NCBI GenBank assembly: GCA_937920335.1
Contig: CALGUT010000497.1
Coordinates: 1-9,146, forward strand
From: an uncultured Opitutales bacterium
GTDB taxonomy: Bacteria; Verrucomicrobiota; Verrucomicrobiia; Opitutales; UBA2995
DNA length: 9,146 nucleotides
Reading direction: 5' to 3'
Shown: piece after piece, positions 1-7,750 of the stretch
Layout of the letters: every line of letters starts with the position of its first letter
Numbering within the stretch: the stretch's first letter is position 1
Notes under the pieces: model-generated
What the model was told of the DNA's origin: nothing
Databases searched by the model: none
Seen by the model: only the letters and a program-made list of their open reading frames with translations
Program-made: the position numbers and the translations under genes

Positions 1-3000
1 GTATGCAAAAGGAGCGCCATTTTAGACCCAAGGGTCCGGAGGCCTCAGGCTTTTCGTTGGAAATGATAAAAGGATCGCTTTCCGGCGTCGGTTTTTGTGC
101 CTTTTTATGATTATCTATCCAAGCACTCAAATCCTTGATATTCGGATGAAGTTGGAAGTTTGAGAACGACAGATGCAGCGAAAAGATCTTTTGAATTCGG
201 AAGATCAAGTTTGTTGCTAATAAAGAGTGTCCACCCGCTTCGAAGAAATCTTGATCGACGGTAGTTGGAGTATCGCCCAGGATCTCAATCCACAGGTCGA
301 GGATTTTTTGTTCTGTCGAACTTAGCTTGGTCTTCTGTAAAGGTTTTACTTCTTTGTCTTCTATTTTAATTCGCTCCAGAGTAGCGCGGTCAAATTTCCC
401 GTTTGGAGTCAAGGGTATCGAATCGATAAATACGAAATGAGAGGGGATCATATAGCTCGGTAGTGTGCTAGCTAACCGGTTTTTTAAGATACTCGGCTCT
501 TTGTTGGAGCTTTTATCTGCTACGATAAATGCGACGATTTCCGGCTCTTTACGACGGTTTTCTCTCGTTAAGACGACCGCGTCTAATACCTCTCTTTGCT
601 GTGATAGTTGGGACTGGATTTCTCCGAGCTCGATTCTATATCCGCGTATCTTTACCTGGTCATCGAACCGTTCCAGAAATTCTATTTGTCCATCCTGTCG
701 GAGGAAGACTCTGTCGCCTGTCTTGTATAATTTTTTTCGTGTACTCCCTATGATCATTGTCGAAACGAAACGACTTTTAGAAAGTTCTTCGTTGTCAAAA
801 TAGCCAGAGCTTAATCCCAGGCCACCAACGTATAGTTCTCCGGGGACACCTATAGGGAGTATTCGTCCTTGTTTGTCTAATACGTATGCGGAGGAATTGT
901 TGATCGGCTGGCCTATAGGTACTGAGGTGTCTTTATTATGAGATTTCGGGATTTGGTACGAGGTGGAGAGTGTCGTATTTTCAGTCGGGCCGTAGACATT
1001 AATCAGTTTGAGCCTTGGAAAAAGCCTTTGTGCCTTCTTAATATGAAAAGTGGATAGGGTTTCGGCTCCAACCATTAGTTGGTCAAGGCTATCAAACACC
1101 TGCGGGTAGGTATCGATCACGGAGTTAAAAACTGTGGTAGTGAGCATTACAGTGTTGATCGATTCTGATTCGATCAGATGCTTCAGCGCCTCAACGGATG
1201 GTACTTGCTCAACACTGATTACACAGGCTCCTCCATTCAATAATGGTGTCCAAATAGCGAATGTTGAAAGGTCGAATGTGAATGCTGCAATCTGAAGGGT
1301 TTTGATGGATGAAGCTAGCTTTGTATAGTTTTGGCCTTTTGAGAGCCGAACAATTCCCCGATGGGTTACTAATACGCCTTTGGGAAGGCCCGTAGAGCCA
1401 GACGTGTACATGAGGTAAGCGGTTTCCGCCCAATTCAGGCTACAATTGAGATTCTTTTTGGAGTAGCGTTTAAGTGTCTTTTCTTCAGTATCCAGATGAA
1501 CGATTTGAATGTCGGATTTGAAGCTTTGTTTCCTCGTGGTCGAGTCACTTATTACGAAGCTTAATCTGGCATGTTGAGTGATCCAGTCTATCCGTTTTTC
1601 TGGTAGATCGGTATCGCAAGGTACGTAGACAGCACCGGCTTTCATGATCGCAAGCTGGGATGCAATGATTGCAGGACCCCTTGCTAGTAATATTCCTACC
1701 CGGTCTCCTTTCTTAAGACCTCTCGAAGTAAGTAGTCGAGCCAGTTGATTGGCCTTACGGTTGAGAGACTCATAGGTCCATGACTCTTTCTTATAGCTAA
1801 TTGCTATGTTTTTCGGATACCTATTCGCGCAGTCTTCGAAATACTCGAAAACGGTCATGGGTTCCAGTTTTACTTTTTCACCCGTACCCATTTTGATGAT
1901 ACTTCTTTTAGCATCACCACTTAGTAGGTCGATTGATTCAATCAACGAATCACTGTTGTCGATAATTTGGCGAAAGATAAGCTCCAGGCTTCTACTGATT
2001 CCCTTTATGCAATCAGAATTGAATCGTGTCTTATTGTAGGCTATTTCCAGTCCCAGTCGTTTCCCATCTTTGAGTTGTAAGACAATTGGGATCTCGGTGA
2101 ATGCGTTGAGCTTTATCTGGCAGTTTGTTCCATAGTTGCTATGGAGGAAATCGTCGAGTTGGTATTTCTCGTAACCTACAAGTGATGAGAACAGGACTTC
2201 TCCTTCGGAAAGAGAGCTGGCGTCCCTCATGACCTCGTAAGGGGTGTTCTCGTGTTTTCGTATTTCGAACCAATACTCTCTAGTTCGTTTGAGAAGGTCT
2301 CGAATAGAATCAGAATCCCTGACAGTCACTTTTACAGGAACGGTATTGATAAATACTCCAACGACACGATCTGCATCTGAAATTGAGGATCTTCTGCAGG
2401 CCCTAGGGGCGCCGAAGATTACGGTGCTGCGATCAGCGGTTCTGGAAAGATAAATCGCCCAGGCAACTTGAAGAAGCAAGTTTAGGGAGAATTCGTTTTC
2501 TTTGGACCATTGATGAAGTTGTTTAGATAACGGAGCATCCAATTTTATACGTTTGGTTTGCTGGGCCGTCTTACCGTTTTTTGTTGGTACAGTATCGAGT
2601 CCAAAGGAAAGAGGGGTCGGTTCTTCCAGCTCTCTAAGGTGTTTTTTCCAAAAGGCTCGAGAGGCCTTCCAGTCTTGGTCTTGATACCAACGCAAAAATT
2701 CTGAATACGGCTTGGGCTTTTGAAGTCTGTATTTCTCTCCTTTTGCCAGGGCGTTGTATACTTCTAGGAATTCTTCAATGAGTGAGAGCCTTCCTCGACC
2801 GTCGAATAGACTATGGTGCGATGTCCATACTAGTTCTGAAATTGTATTGGGTAGAGATAATAAGCTGAAGCGGCAAAGAGGCGCGTCGAGAGACGCAAAA
2901 CCCTTTTGAAAGTCGGCTTTTAGGTAACTATCGAGCAGTTTTTTTGCATCAGTTGAGTCCAAAGAGGTCCAGTCCTTGCTGCTGAAGCTTATTTGTAGCT

Positions 3001-3241
3001 TCCGGGATTTTCTTATCTGGAGGGAGTGGAGTCCATTGTTCTCGAAGCGGTAATAGAATACCTCGTGTCGACGGAGAACGATCTCCCATGCTTTTTGGAA
3101 AAGGATCTTTTGAATCGGTTCCGAGAAGGTCCATCTCAACTGCTGGACGTACGTTTGCACGTTTTCTCCACGCAGGACAGGCATAAGCATGTTCAGCTGC
3201 ATTGGAGTCGCTAAAAGATGAGATTCTCTGCGCTCGTTCAT
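1..3241 (-). CDS. Non-ribosomal peptide synthetase, C-A-T module, 3' end beyond window
   Basis: Translating the minus strand from the ATG at 3241 gives 1080 uninterrupted residues that continue past base 1. A condensation domain (about 1-440) has TPMQLNML (12-19), RHEVFYYRF (58-66), the catalytic HHSLFDG (142-148) and GVFINT (295-300). An adenylation domain (about 460-960) has YTSGSTGLPKG (612-622), YGPTENT (750-756), YKTGDR (839-844), RGYRIELGEI (866-875) and the A10 lysine in NGKFDR (K949). A carrier domain follows with EAGGHSLLA (1001-1009), where S1006 is the expected phosphopantetheine site. All core motifs look intact, so the module should activate an amino acid, load it and condense it with an upstream acyl or peptidyl donor. 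At least 70 residues follow the carrier serine, so more domains probably follow. The read-off specificity residues are D-L-F-M-M-G-V-T-L-K, which I cannot assign to a substrate. An in-frame TAG four codons upstream limits the start; M14 is an alternative. No Shine-Dalgarno is visible. Family certainty is very high; the product is unknown. Confidence 0.96.
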   Translation of the reverse strand, partial: MNERRESHLLATPMQLNMLMPVLRGENVQTYVQQLRWTFSEPIQKILFQKAWEIVLRRHEVFYYRFENNGLHSLQIRKSRKLQISFSSKDWTSLDSTDAKKLLDSYLKADFQKGFASLDAPLCRFSLLSLPNTISELVWTSHHSLFDGRGRLSLIEEFLEVYNALAKGEKYRLQKPKPYSEFLRWYQDQDWKASRAFWKKHLRELEEPTPLSFGLDTVPTKNGKTAQQTKRIKLDAPLSKQLHQWSKENEFSLNLLLQVAWAIYLSRTADRSTVIFGAPRACRRSSISDADRVVGVFINTVPVKVTVRDSDSIRDLLKRTREYWFEIRKHENTPYEVMRDASSLSEGEVLFSSLVGYEKYQLDDFLHSNYGTNCQIKLNAFTEIPIVLQLKDGKRLGLEIAYNKTRFNSDCIKGISRSLELIFRQIIDNSDSLIESIDLLSGDAKRSIIKMGTGEKVKLEPMTVFEYFEDCANRYPKNIAISYKKESWTYESLNRKANQLARLLTSRGLKKGDRVGILLARGPAIIASQLAIMKAGAVYVPCDTDLPEKRIDWITQHARLSFVISDSTTRKQSFKSDIQIVHLDTEEKTLKRYSKKNLNCSLNWAETAYLMYTSGSTGLPKGVLVTHRGIVRLSKGQNYTKLASSIKTLQIAAFTFDLSTFAIWTPLLNGGACVISVEQVPSVEALKHLIESESINTVMLTTTVFNSVIDTYPQVFDSLDQLMVGAETLSTFHIKKAQRLFPRLKLINVYGPTENTTLSTSYQIPKSHNKDTSVPIGQPINNSSAYVLDKQGRILPIGVPGELYVGGLGLSSGYFDNEELSKSRFVSTMIIGSTRKKLYKTGDRVFLRQDGQIEFLERFDDQVKIRGYRIELGEIQSQLSQQREVLDAVVLTRENRRKEPEIVAFIVADKSSNKEPSILKNRLASTLPSYMIPSHFVFIDSIPLTPNGKFDRATLERIKIEDKEVKPLQKTKLSSTEQKILDLWIEILGDTPTTVDQDFFEAGGHSLLATNLIFRIQKIFSLHLSFSNFQLHPNIKDLSAWIDNHKKAQKPTPESDPFIISNEKPEASGPLGLKWRSFCI

Positions 3242-3266
3242 TAAACGGTTCTAAAGGATGAGATTC
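3211..3266. repeat. Short direct repeat pair at the NRPS start
   Basis: CTAAAAGATGAGATTC at 3211-3226 recurs as CTAAAGGATGAGATTC at 3251-3266, matching at 15 of 16 bases with a 40-base period. One copy lies inside the first codons of the NRPS gene and the other in its probable 5' untranslated region. The spacing is close to four helical turns, so a paired operator is possible. A small local duplication is equally possible. Confidence 0.4.
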
Positions 3267-3631
3267 GAACGATGGGTGTTTTACTATTATAGCTCAATTG
3301 GGTGCCGGGTCTTTGCAACTATTTTACAGAGAGATTACGGAAATGCAGACTGTGTGCTGAGATGTATTGAATGTAAGTCCTCAGGCTAATGGTTGTGTGT
3401 GGCTAATTGTAATCCTAGTTTTCCCAAGAAAATCGCTAAAATATCGATAATCAGTGATTTACGTCATCTATGTTTCTCCATGATGCTTTCCGGCTTGATA
3501 AAGATTTGAAAGGAAATATGACCCTAAGGCGACAATTCGTTGAATTACGGGAGGAGTTTCGTTGTTCCAACAGAGCTTCCCAGAAGAAACCGTAACGCAT
3601 ATTTATCTCCGAATCGCTTAAATCAATCCGT
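3242..3631. other. Divergent intergenic spacer, NRPS / nitroreductase
   Basis: This 390-base AT-rich stretch separates the divergent NRPS and nitroreductase genes. It has stops in all useful frames and no long hairpin. It holds the candidate NRPS -10 box and the upstream copy of the short repeat. On the plus strand a 25-codon frame (3518-3595) follows an AGGA only 3 bases before its ATG. I see no homology in that peptide and do not call it a gene. No convincing plus-strand promoter for the nitroreductase was found. Confidence 0.6.
3286..3291 (-). promoter_or_regulatory. Candidate -10 box for the NRPS gene
   Basis: The minus strand carries a perfect TATAAT ending 44 bases before the NRPS ATG, giving a leader of roughly 38 bases. 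At 17-base spacing the -35 position reads AAGACC, which is weak. A better-looking TTGCAA lies 21 bases upstream, too far for a standard sigma-70 promoter. The call therefore rests on the -10 match and its position. Confidence 0.35.
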
Positions 3632-4282
3632 ATGGCAACTCTCACAATCACTGAATTACTGGCTCAACTCAATTGGCGCTATGCGACCAAGGCTTTCGAT
3701 CCAGAGGAAAAAATCCATGAAACAACAATGGAGGCACTTGAAGATTCCTTGGTGCTTAGCCCATCTTCTTTTGGTCTTCAGCCATGGAAATTTATTATCG
3801 TGGAAGATCAGGCGGTTAAAGAGCAGTTACTGCCTTTAACCTGGAATCAACCCCAGACCCGTGATTGTTCACACTTCGTAGTGATGGCCTACAACGATTC
3901 CTTTGAATTGAGCGAGGTAGATCGTTATCTGAACGCGACGGTGGAAGCACGGGGCGGTGATGTTTCGGACCACGATGCACTCAAGGGTATGATGGTTGGC
4001 TTTATTCAGCGGTCTATCGATGGAGCAACCATTGATGACTGGTGTAAGAATCAGGTCTATATAGCACTCGGGCAATTGATGGCCTCTGCAGCTGTATTAG
4101 GGATTGATGCCTGCCCGATGGAGGGTATCAACCCACCAGAGATCGATAAAGTTCTGGGTCTCGAAACTAGTGGCTTTAAGACGCTTGTCGCCTGTGCACT
4201 TGGCTACCGCGATGAGTCGGATAAATATGCAGATCTCCCTAAGATTCGCTATCCCAAAGACGAAATCATCGAGCATCGTTAA
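3632..4282 (+). CDS. NfsB-type NAD(P)H nitroreductase / FMN oxidoreductase
   Basis: This 216-residue protein matches the length and motif order of the NfsB/NfnB flavin nitroreductases. Near the N-terminus WRYATKAFD (15-23) corresponds to the E. coli NfsB RHSTKAFD segment that contacts the FMN phosphate. LSPSSFGLQPWKFII (42-56) corresponds to its SPSSTNSQPWHF block. The later ALGQLMASAAVLGIDACPMEGI stretch matches the GxDAxPIEG region, and LPKIRYP near the C-terminus matches the LPKSRLP segment with its FMN-binding Lys and Arg. It should be a cytoplasmic homodimer that uses NAD(P)H to reduce nitro compounds, quinones or similar acceptors; the physiological substrate is unknown. No signal peptide is seen. 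The ATG at 3632 is placed like the family N-terminus but has no clear ribosome binding site. It is divergent from the NRPS gene and 116 bases upstream of azurin. Confidence 0.92.
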   Translation: MATLTITELLAQLNWRYATKAFDPEEKIHETTMEALEDSLVLSPSSFGLQPWKFIIVEDQAVKEQLLPLTWNQPQTRDCSHFVVMAYNDSFELSEVDRYLNATVEARGGDVSDHDALKGMMVGFIQRSIDGATIDDWCKNQVYIALGQLMASAAVLGIDACPMEGINPPEIDKVLGLETSGFKTLVACALGYRDESDKYADLPKIRYPKDEIIEHR

Positions 4283-4398
4283 TGCTAGAGCTATTTCTGA
4301 ACTACGGAAAAGAAGCTCGCGGGGAGAAATTTCGGAACATCTGCTTGCCAATTCTCTCAAATCCGTAAACTGCGGAGATTGTAGTTTTACACTCTAAC

Positions 4399-4860
4399 AT
4401 GAAAATTATTATGAAATCGAAATTCATCACTTTCTTTGCCATTCTTTTGGGAGCAGCTGGAGTTGCACTCGCTGATCATCACGGCAACAAGATAGAGATC
4501 ACTGCGAATGACACGATGCAGTTCAACAGTAAAGCGTTTGAAGTCGCTGCTGGTAAAGAAGTCACGTTGGTCTTCAAGAACCTCGGTAACCTTCCTAAGG
4601 CTGCCATGGGGCACAATGTAGTCATTCTTAAGCCGGGCACCGCTACTGCTACTTACGGGATGGCAGCAGTTTCTGCAGCGGCAAGTGAATACATTCCGCA
4701 AGATGATGCGAATAAGGCATTGGTTGTAGCACATACAAAGTTGTTGGGCCCAGGCGAAGAGGACACGATCACCTTCACATTAGAACCAGGCGAATACCCA
4801 TTTGTTTGCTCCTTTCCAGGCCACTTTGGTCTGATGAATGGTGTAATCACTGCCAAGTAA
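4399..4860 (+). CDS. azu: Azurin, exported blue copper electron carrier
   Basis: The 153-residue precursor begins with a signal peptide: basic MKIIMKSK, a hydrophobic core to about 24, and probable cleavage after ALA (23-25). The mature part follows the azurin pattern closely: NDTMQFN (37-43), GNLPKAAMGHN (63-73), VVAHTKLLGPGE (109-120) and CSFPGHFGLM (137-146). The type 1 copper ligands are all present: G71 carbonyl, H72, C137, H142 and axial M146. The two cysteines that form the N-terminal disulfide in Pseudomonas azurin are absent (isoleucine and alanine-glycine stretches there instead). It should shuttle single electrons in the periplasm. M5 is a second possible start in the same frame; neither has a good Shine-Dalgarno. 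It ends in a strong terminator and faces the PQQ-cytochrome dehydrogenase tail to tail, which makes that enzyme a plausible electron donor. Confidence 0.95.
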   Translation: MKIIMKSKFITFFAILLGAAGVALADHHGNKIEITANDTMQFNSKAFEVAAGKEVTLVFKNLGNLPKAAMGHNVVILKPGTATATYGMAAVSAAASEYIPQDDANKALVVAHTKLLGPGEEDTITFTLEPGEYPFVCSFPGHFGLMNGVITAK

Positions 4861-4901
4861 TTTCTGGGCGTTGATCGATTATCGATACGCTCCACAATTT
4901 T

Positions 4902-4934
4902 GGCCGCATACGATTGAGTATGCGGCCTTTTGTT
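4902..4934 (+). terminator. Rho-independent terminator after azurin
   Basis: A perfect 10-base-pair stem, GGCCGCATAC (4902-4911) with GTATGCGGCC (4918-4927), closes a 6-base loop and is followed by TTTTGTT. It starts 41 bases after the azurin stop. Read on the minus strand, the same stem begins 9 bases after the stop of the PQQ gene but is followed by AAAATTG instead of a T tract. Termination should therefore be efficient rightward and only partial leftward. Confidence 0.9.
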
Positions 4935-4936
4935 GC

Positions 4937-7732
4937 TTACAGGTTACGAATGCGAATGTTTCGCCATTTCATTGTGAACTGTCGTTCGCCTTTTATGCCG
5001 TGAATCTGTAATCCGATGAAGCCGCTGGCGTGGGTTTGGTAAACGTCTTCTCTAGTCAGATCTTCTATCAGGTGACCATTGACCCAGGTTTGCATGCGAG
5101 GACCTTGGGCCACAATTCGAATCTTGTTCCATCCTTCGGATACGAAGTGATCGTGACTAGCCCGTTTTGTTTCCACGGAGGATAACCAGCCAGTTCCCAG
5201 GGCTTCACCATAGAGCAGGCCTGTCGTGATAGATTCTGGTCCCATATTACGTCTTACCTCCATTTGAGGACCCCAGACCCGTCCGGCTCGCCAATTGTTG
5301 CTATCGCGTTCTGAGACGGGTCTGACGCTGGACCGAAACTGAATGCCCTGATTTGTGATGGCGTCGACTGTCGTTTCCAATTCCAATTCAAAGTCTCCAA
5401 ACTCCTGCGTAGTACAAAGGAACGAGTTATCGCTACCTGCCACGGTTCGTCCAACGATAGCCCCGTCTTCGACGGTGTAACTATGGGACCCGTTCATGTG
5501 AACCCAACCGTCGAGGGTTTTGCCATCAAAGAGGTCAATCCAGCCGTCCTTGTTTACCTTTGTATTGGAGGCTGTCTCATCGGTCATTTCTTCATCGGTG
5601 GGTAGGGCGAAGACCAAAATCGAATCGCCCGAGGCCGTTCGGTTTTTTCCACCGCCACCGCAAACGATTACGAGATATTGCCTTCCATCGTTCAGGTAAA
5701 TGCTTGGTGTGGCATAGCCTCCGGCAGGAAGCTGGTATTCCCAGAGTAATTTTCCACGGCTCTTTTCAAACGCTCGGATCTTTTCATCCGCCGTAGCAGC
5801 GATAAATACCAGACCTCCTGCGGTGACGACTGCTCCACCAAAGTTAGGTGTGCCGGTATTGCGAATACCGCGCTTAACCAGCTCAGGAAATTCTCCGAGC
5901 GGGATACGCCAGACGAAGTTGCCGCTCGCTAAATCGATGGCGGTCAATGTGCCCCAGGGAGGATCGATAATGGGATAGCCCTCCTGATCGTTGAGGAAGC
6001 CGTAGCCGTTGAACAGGTATCGGACTTTTACGTCTCCGGTAGAGGTTGATGTCATATCAGGGGCATCACTGGCCATGTATTCGGATAACCAATTCAGTTC
6101 CTTGTCTGTGAGTTGGGGAAAAGCAGGCATGATGTTTCCGCCGTTGCGTATCCACTTTGCGATTTCAGCTTTTGGTTTATCAAGCTTCAGTACACTGGGA
6201 AAAATCGGCGGTATGCCTTTGCGGTCCAGACCATGACAACTGGTGCAGTTGCGTTCATAGAGTAAACGCCCGTGCTGTATGTGGGTGAGCTCACTGGCAT
6301 CGACCGGCTCATAGGTTTTCTTAAGCTTAAGAACTCCCGGTGCGTCGTTCGAATTTACGTAGATGATATTGCTGTAGGGATCGAAGGCGCCTCCATGCCA
6401 TTCCACGCCGCCCAAGGTTCCGGGTTGTGCTATAGATCCCATCTCTGAGGGTGGAGTGTAGAGTCCCTTGTTGAGGTACTTCGCAAACTCCTGTTTTGCA
6501 TAGGCGTTGTTTTCCTCGGCGATCGATGTCAGGTCGGCCTCGGTCATGCCGAGGCGAGTGAGCGGCGGAGGGCGGGTAGGGATCGGTTGCGTGGGCCATG
6601 CTTCTTCACCTTCGACTGTTGAAGCGGGTACCGGTGTTTCAATTACGGGAAAAAGAGGCTCGCCGGTGTCGCGATCGAGCACGAAGGTCAGTCCCATCTT
6701 GGTAAACTGAACCACGGCATCCTGCTTTTCGCCGTCTTTGTCGATCGTGACCAGAATCGGAGCGGGTGGGTTGTCGTAGTCCCAGAGGTCGTGGTGGACC
6801 GTTTGATAATGCCATTGTCGCTCGCCGGTTGTGGCGTCCAGAGCGAGGACACAGTTTCCAAACAGATTCATTCCTTTGCGGTAGCCGCCGTAAAAATCAA
6901 ACGAGGGAGAGCCCGTCGATGCAAAAACCCAGCCGCGTTCTTCGTCGACGGTCAGTCCACCCCAGGAATTGGCTCCGCCATAAGATTCCCCTTCAACAAA
7001 CTCCCAGGTATCGTATCCGAATTCTCCTTTTTTTGGGATGGTATGAAAGATCCATTTGAACTCTCCGGTGATGGTATCGTAAGCCCGAATATGTCCGGGG
7101 GTAGATTCGTAACCTTCGGGAACCCGCGATACGACGATTAGGAAGTTCTTGTAAAAGATCCCCGGGTTCGTGACTTCTACGGATGCTAGGTTCGGATCTA
7201 TCCCCAAGTCGTTGCGCAGATCCAGGTGACCATTTTCTCCGAATGACTGGATAAGCTTGCCGGTCTTAGCATTGAGTGCGTAGACGCGATCTTTGACGGA
7301 GTGGAATATTCGTTTATTGTCACCCGACTCCCAATAAACGATGCCGCGGCTTCTCCCTCGGAAGACCGTTCCTTCCGTATGATGGTCTTCAGTCTTGAAC
7401 ACCCAGGCCTCTTCTCCAGTGCCTGCATCGATCGCTACCGCCCGCAACGTGGAAGTTGTAAAATACATCAGCCCATCAATGATAATCGGATTGCTGTGCA
7501 TGTTGGAACGTTCGTTCGCGTCGCCTGCGTGGTATTCCCAAGCGGGCTTGAGTTGGTGAACATTCGCCGCGTGAATGTAAGCCAATTCCGAGTACTGATT
7601 GCCTTTCTTATCCCCCCGATTGATCGCCCAATCAGTATAGTTGTCGAACGGGTCTATTGCAGTGTGCTCCTGGGCGATTAGCCATGGGGAAACGAAAAGG
7701 AGTAGTAGGGGGATAGAGGTCCTTGGAGGCAT
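4937..7732 (-). CDS. Exported PQQ dehydrogenase–cytochrome c–DUF1080 fusion
   Basis: The 931-residue protein starts with a signal peptide (hydrophobic IPLLLLFVSPWLIA, likely cut before Q21). Residues about 30-470 and 565-712 form a PQQ-type beta-propeller, with DAGTGEEAW, DATTGERQWHYQ and the family signature TVHHDLWDYDNP (311-322). A c-type cytochrome is inserted in the propeller at about 483-560, with haem motif CTSCH (496-500) and probable axial Met in NIMPAF (M535). After a short linker, residues about 729-931 are a DUF1080 domain: GWIDLFDGKTLDGW (730-743), NQGIQFRSS (794-802), GPQMEV (821-826) and WNKIRIVAQG (868-877). Known families predict periplasmic oxidation of an alcohol or sugar with electrons passing from PQQ to haem c. 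DUF1080 members include 3-keto-disaccharide hydrolases, so a glycoside substrate is a reasonable inference. The start is supported by the signal peptide and by GAGGAAGAG upstream. No frameshift is seen. Confidence 0.94.
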   Translation of the reverse strand: MPPRTSIPLLLLFVSPWLIAQEHTAIDPFDNYTDWAINRGDKKGNQYSELAYIHAANVHQLKPAWEYHAGDANERSNMHSNPIIIDGLMYFTTSTLRAVAIDAGTGEEAWVFKTEDHHTEGTVFRGRSRGIVYWESGDNKRIFHSVKDRVYALNAKTGKLIQSFGENGHLDLRNDLGIDPNLASVEVTNPGIFYKNFLIVVSRVPEGYESTPGHIRAYDTITGEFKWIFHTIPKKGEFGYDTWEFVEGESYGGANSWGGLTVDEERGWVFASTGSPSFDFYGGYRKGMNLFGNCVLALDATTGERQWHYQTVHHDLWDYDNPPAPILVTIDKDGEKQDAVVQFTKMGLTFVLDRDTGEPLFPVIETPVPASTVEGEEAWPTQPIPTRPPPLTRLGMTEADLTSIAEENNAYAKQEFAKYLNKGLYTPPSEMGSIAQPGTLGGVEWHGGAFDPYSNIIYVNSNDAPGVLKLKKTYEPVDASELTHIQHGRLLYERNCTSCHGLDRKGIPPIFPSVLKLDKPKAEIAKWIRNGGNIMPAFPQLTDKELNWLSEYMASDAPDMTSTSTGDVKVRYLFNGYGFLNDQEGYPIIDPPWGTLTAIDLASGNFVWRIPLGEFPELVKRGIRNTGTPNFGGAVVTAGGLVFIAATADEKIRAFEKSRGKLLWEYQLPAGGYATPSIYLNDGRQYLVIVCGGGGKNRTASGDSILVFALPTDEEMTDETASNTKVNKDGWIDLFDGKTLDGWVHMNGSHSYTVEDGAIVGRTVAGSDNSFLCTTQEFGDFELELETTVDAITNQGIQFRSSVRPVSERDSNNWRAGRVWGPQMEVRRNMGPESITTGLLYGEALGTGWLSSVETKRASHDHFVSEGWNKIRIVAQGPRMQTWVNGHLIEDLTREDVYQTHASGFIGLQIHGIKGERQFTMKWRNIRIRNL

Positions 7733-7741
7733 GCGTTTATA

Positions 7742-7750
7742 CTCTTCCTC
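7742..7750 (-). promoter_or_regulatory. Ribosome binding site of the PQQ fusion gene
   Basis: On the minus strand GAGGAAGAG lies 9 bases before the ATG at 7732. It is the only purine-rich Shine-Dalgarno-like element at normal spacing before any of the starts chosen here, and it supports this start together with the signal peptide that follows. Confidence 0.5.

Noticed and set aside
2949..3214. Short frames near the 5' end of the NRPS on both strands
   Set aside because: They are alternative-frame readings of the condensation domain; the NRPS frame itself is continuous there and carries the family motifs.
4387..4734. A 115-codon minus-strand frame opposite azurin
   Set aside because: It is antisense to a confidently identified azurin, starts and ends inside it or its leader, and its translation shows no recognisable domain.
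4874..4886. ATCGATTATCGAT between azurin and its terminator
   Set aside because: It is two short ATCGAT words, too short to be a reliable operator or recombination site, and lies in a 3' untranslated region.
5560..7681. Several plus-strand frames of 70-126 codons
   Set aside because: All lie opposite the continuous PQQ-cytochrome-DUF1080 gene and look like out-of-frame translations, rich in Arg, Ser and Pro.
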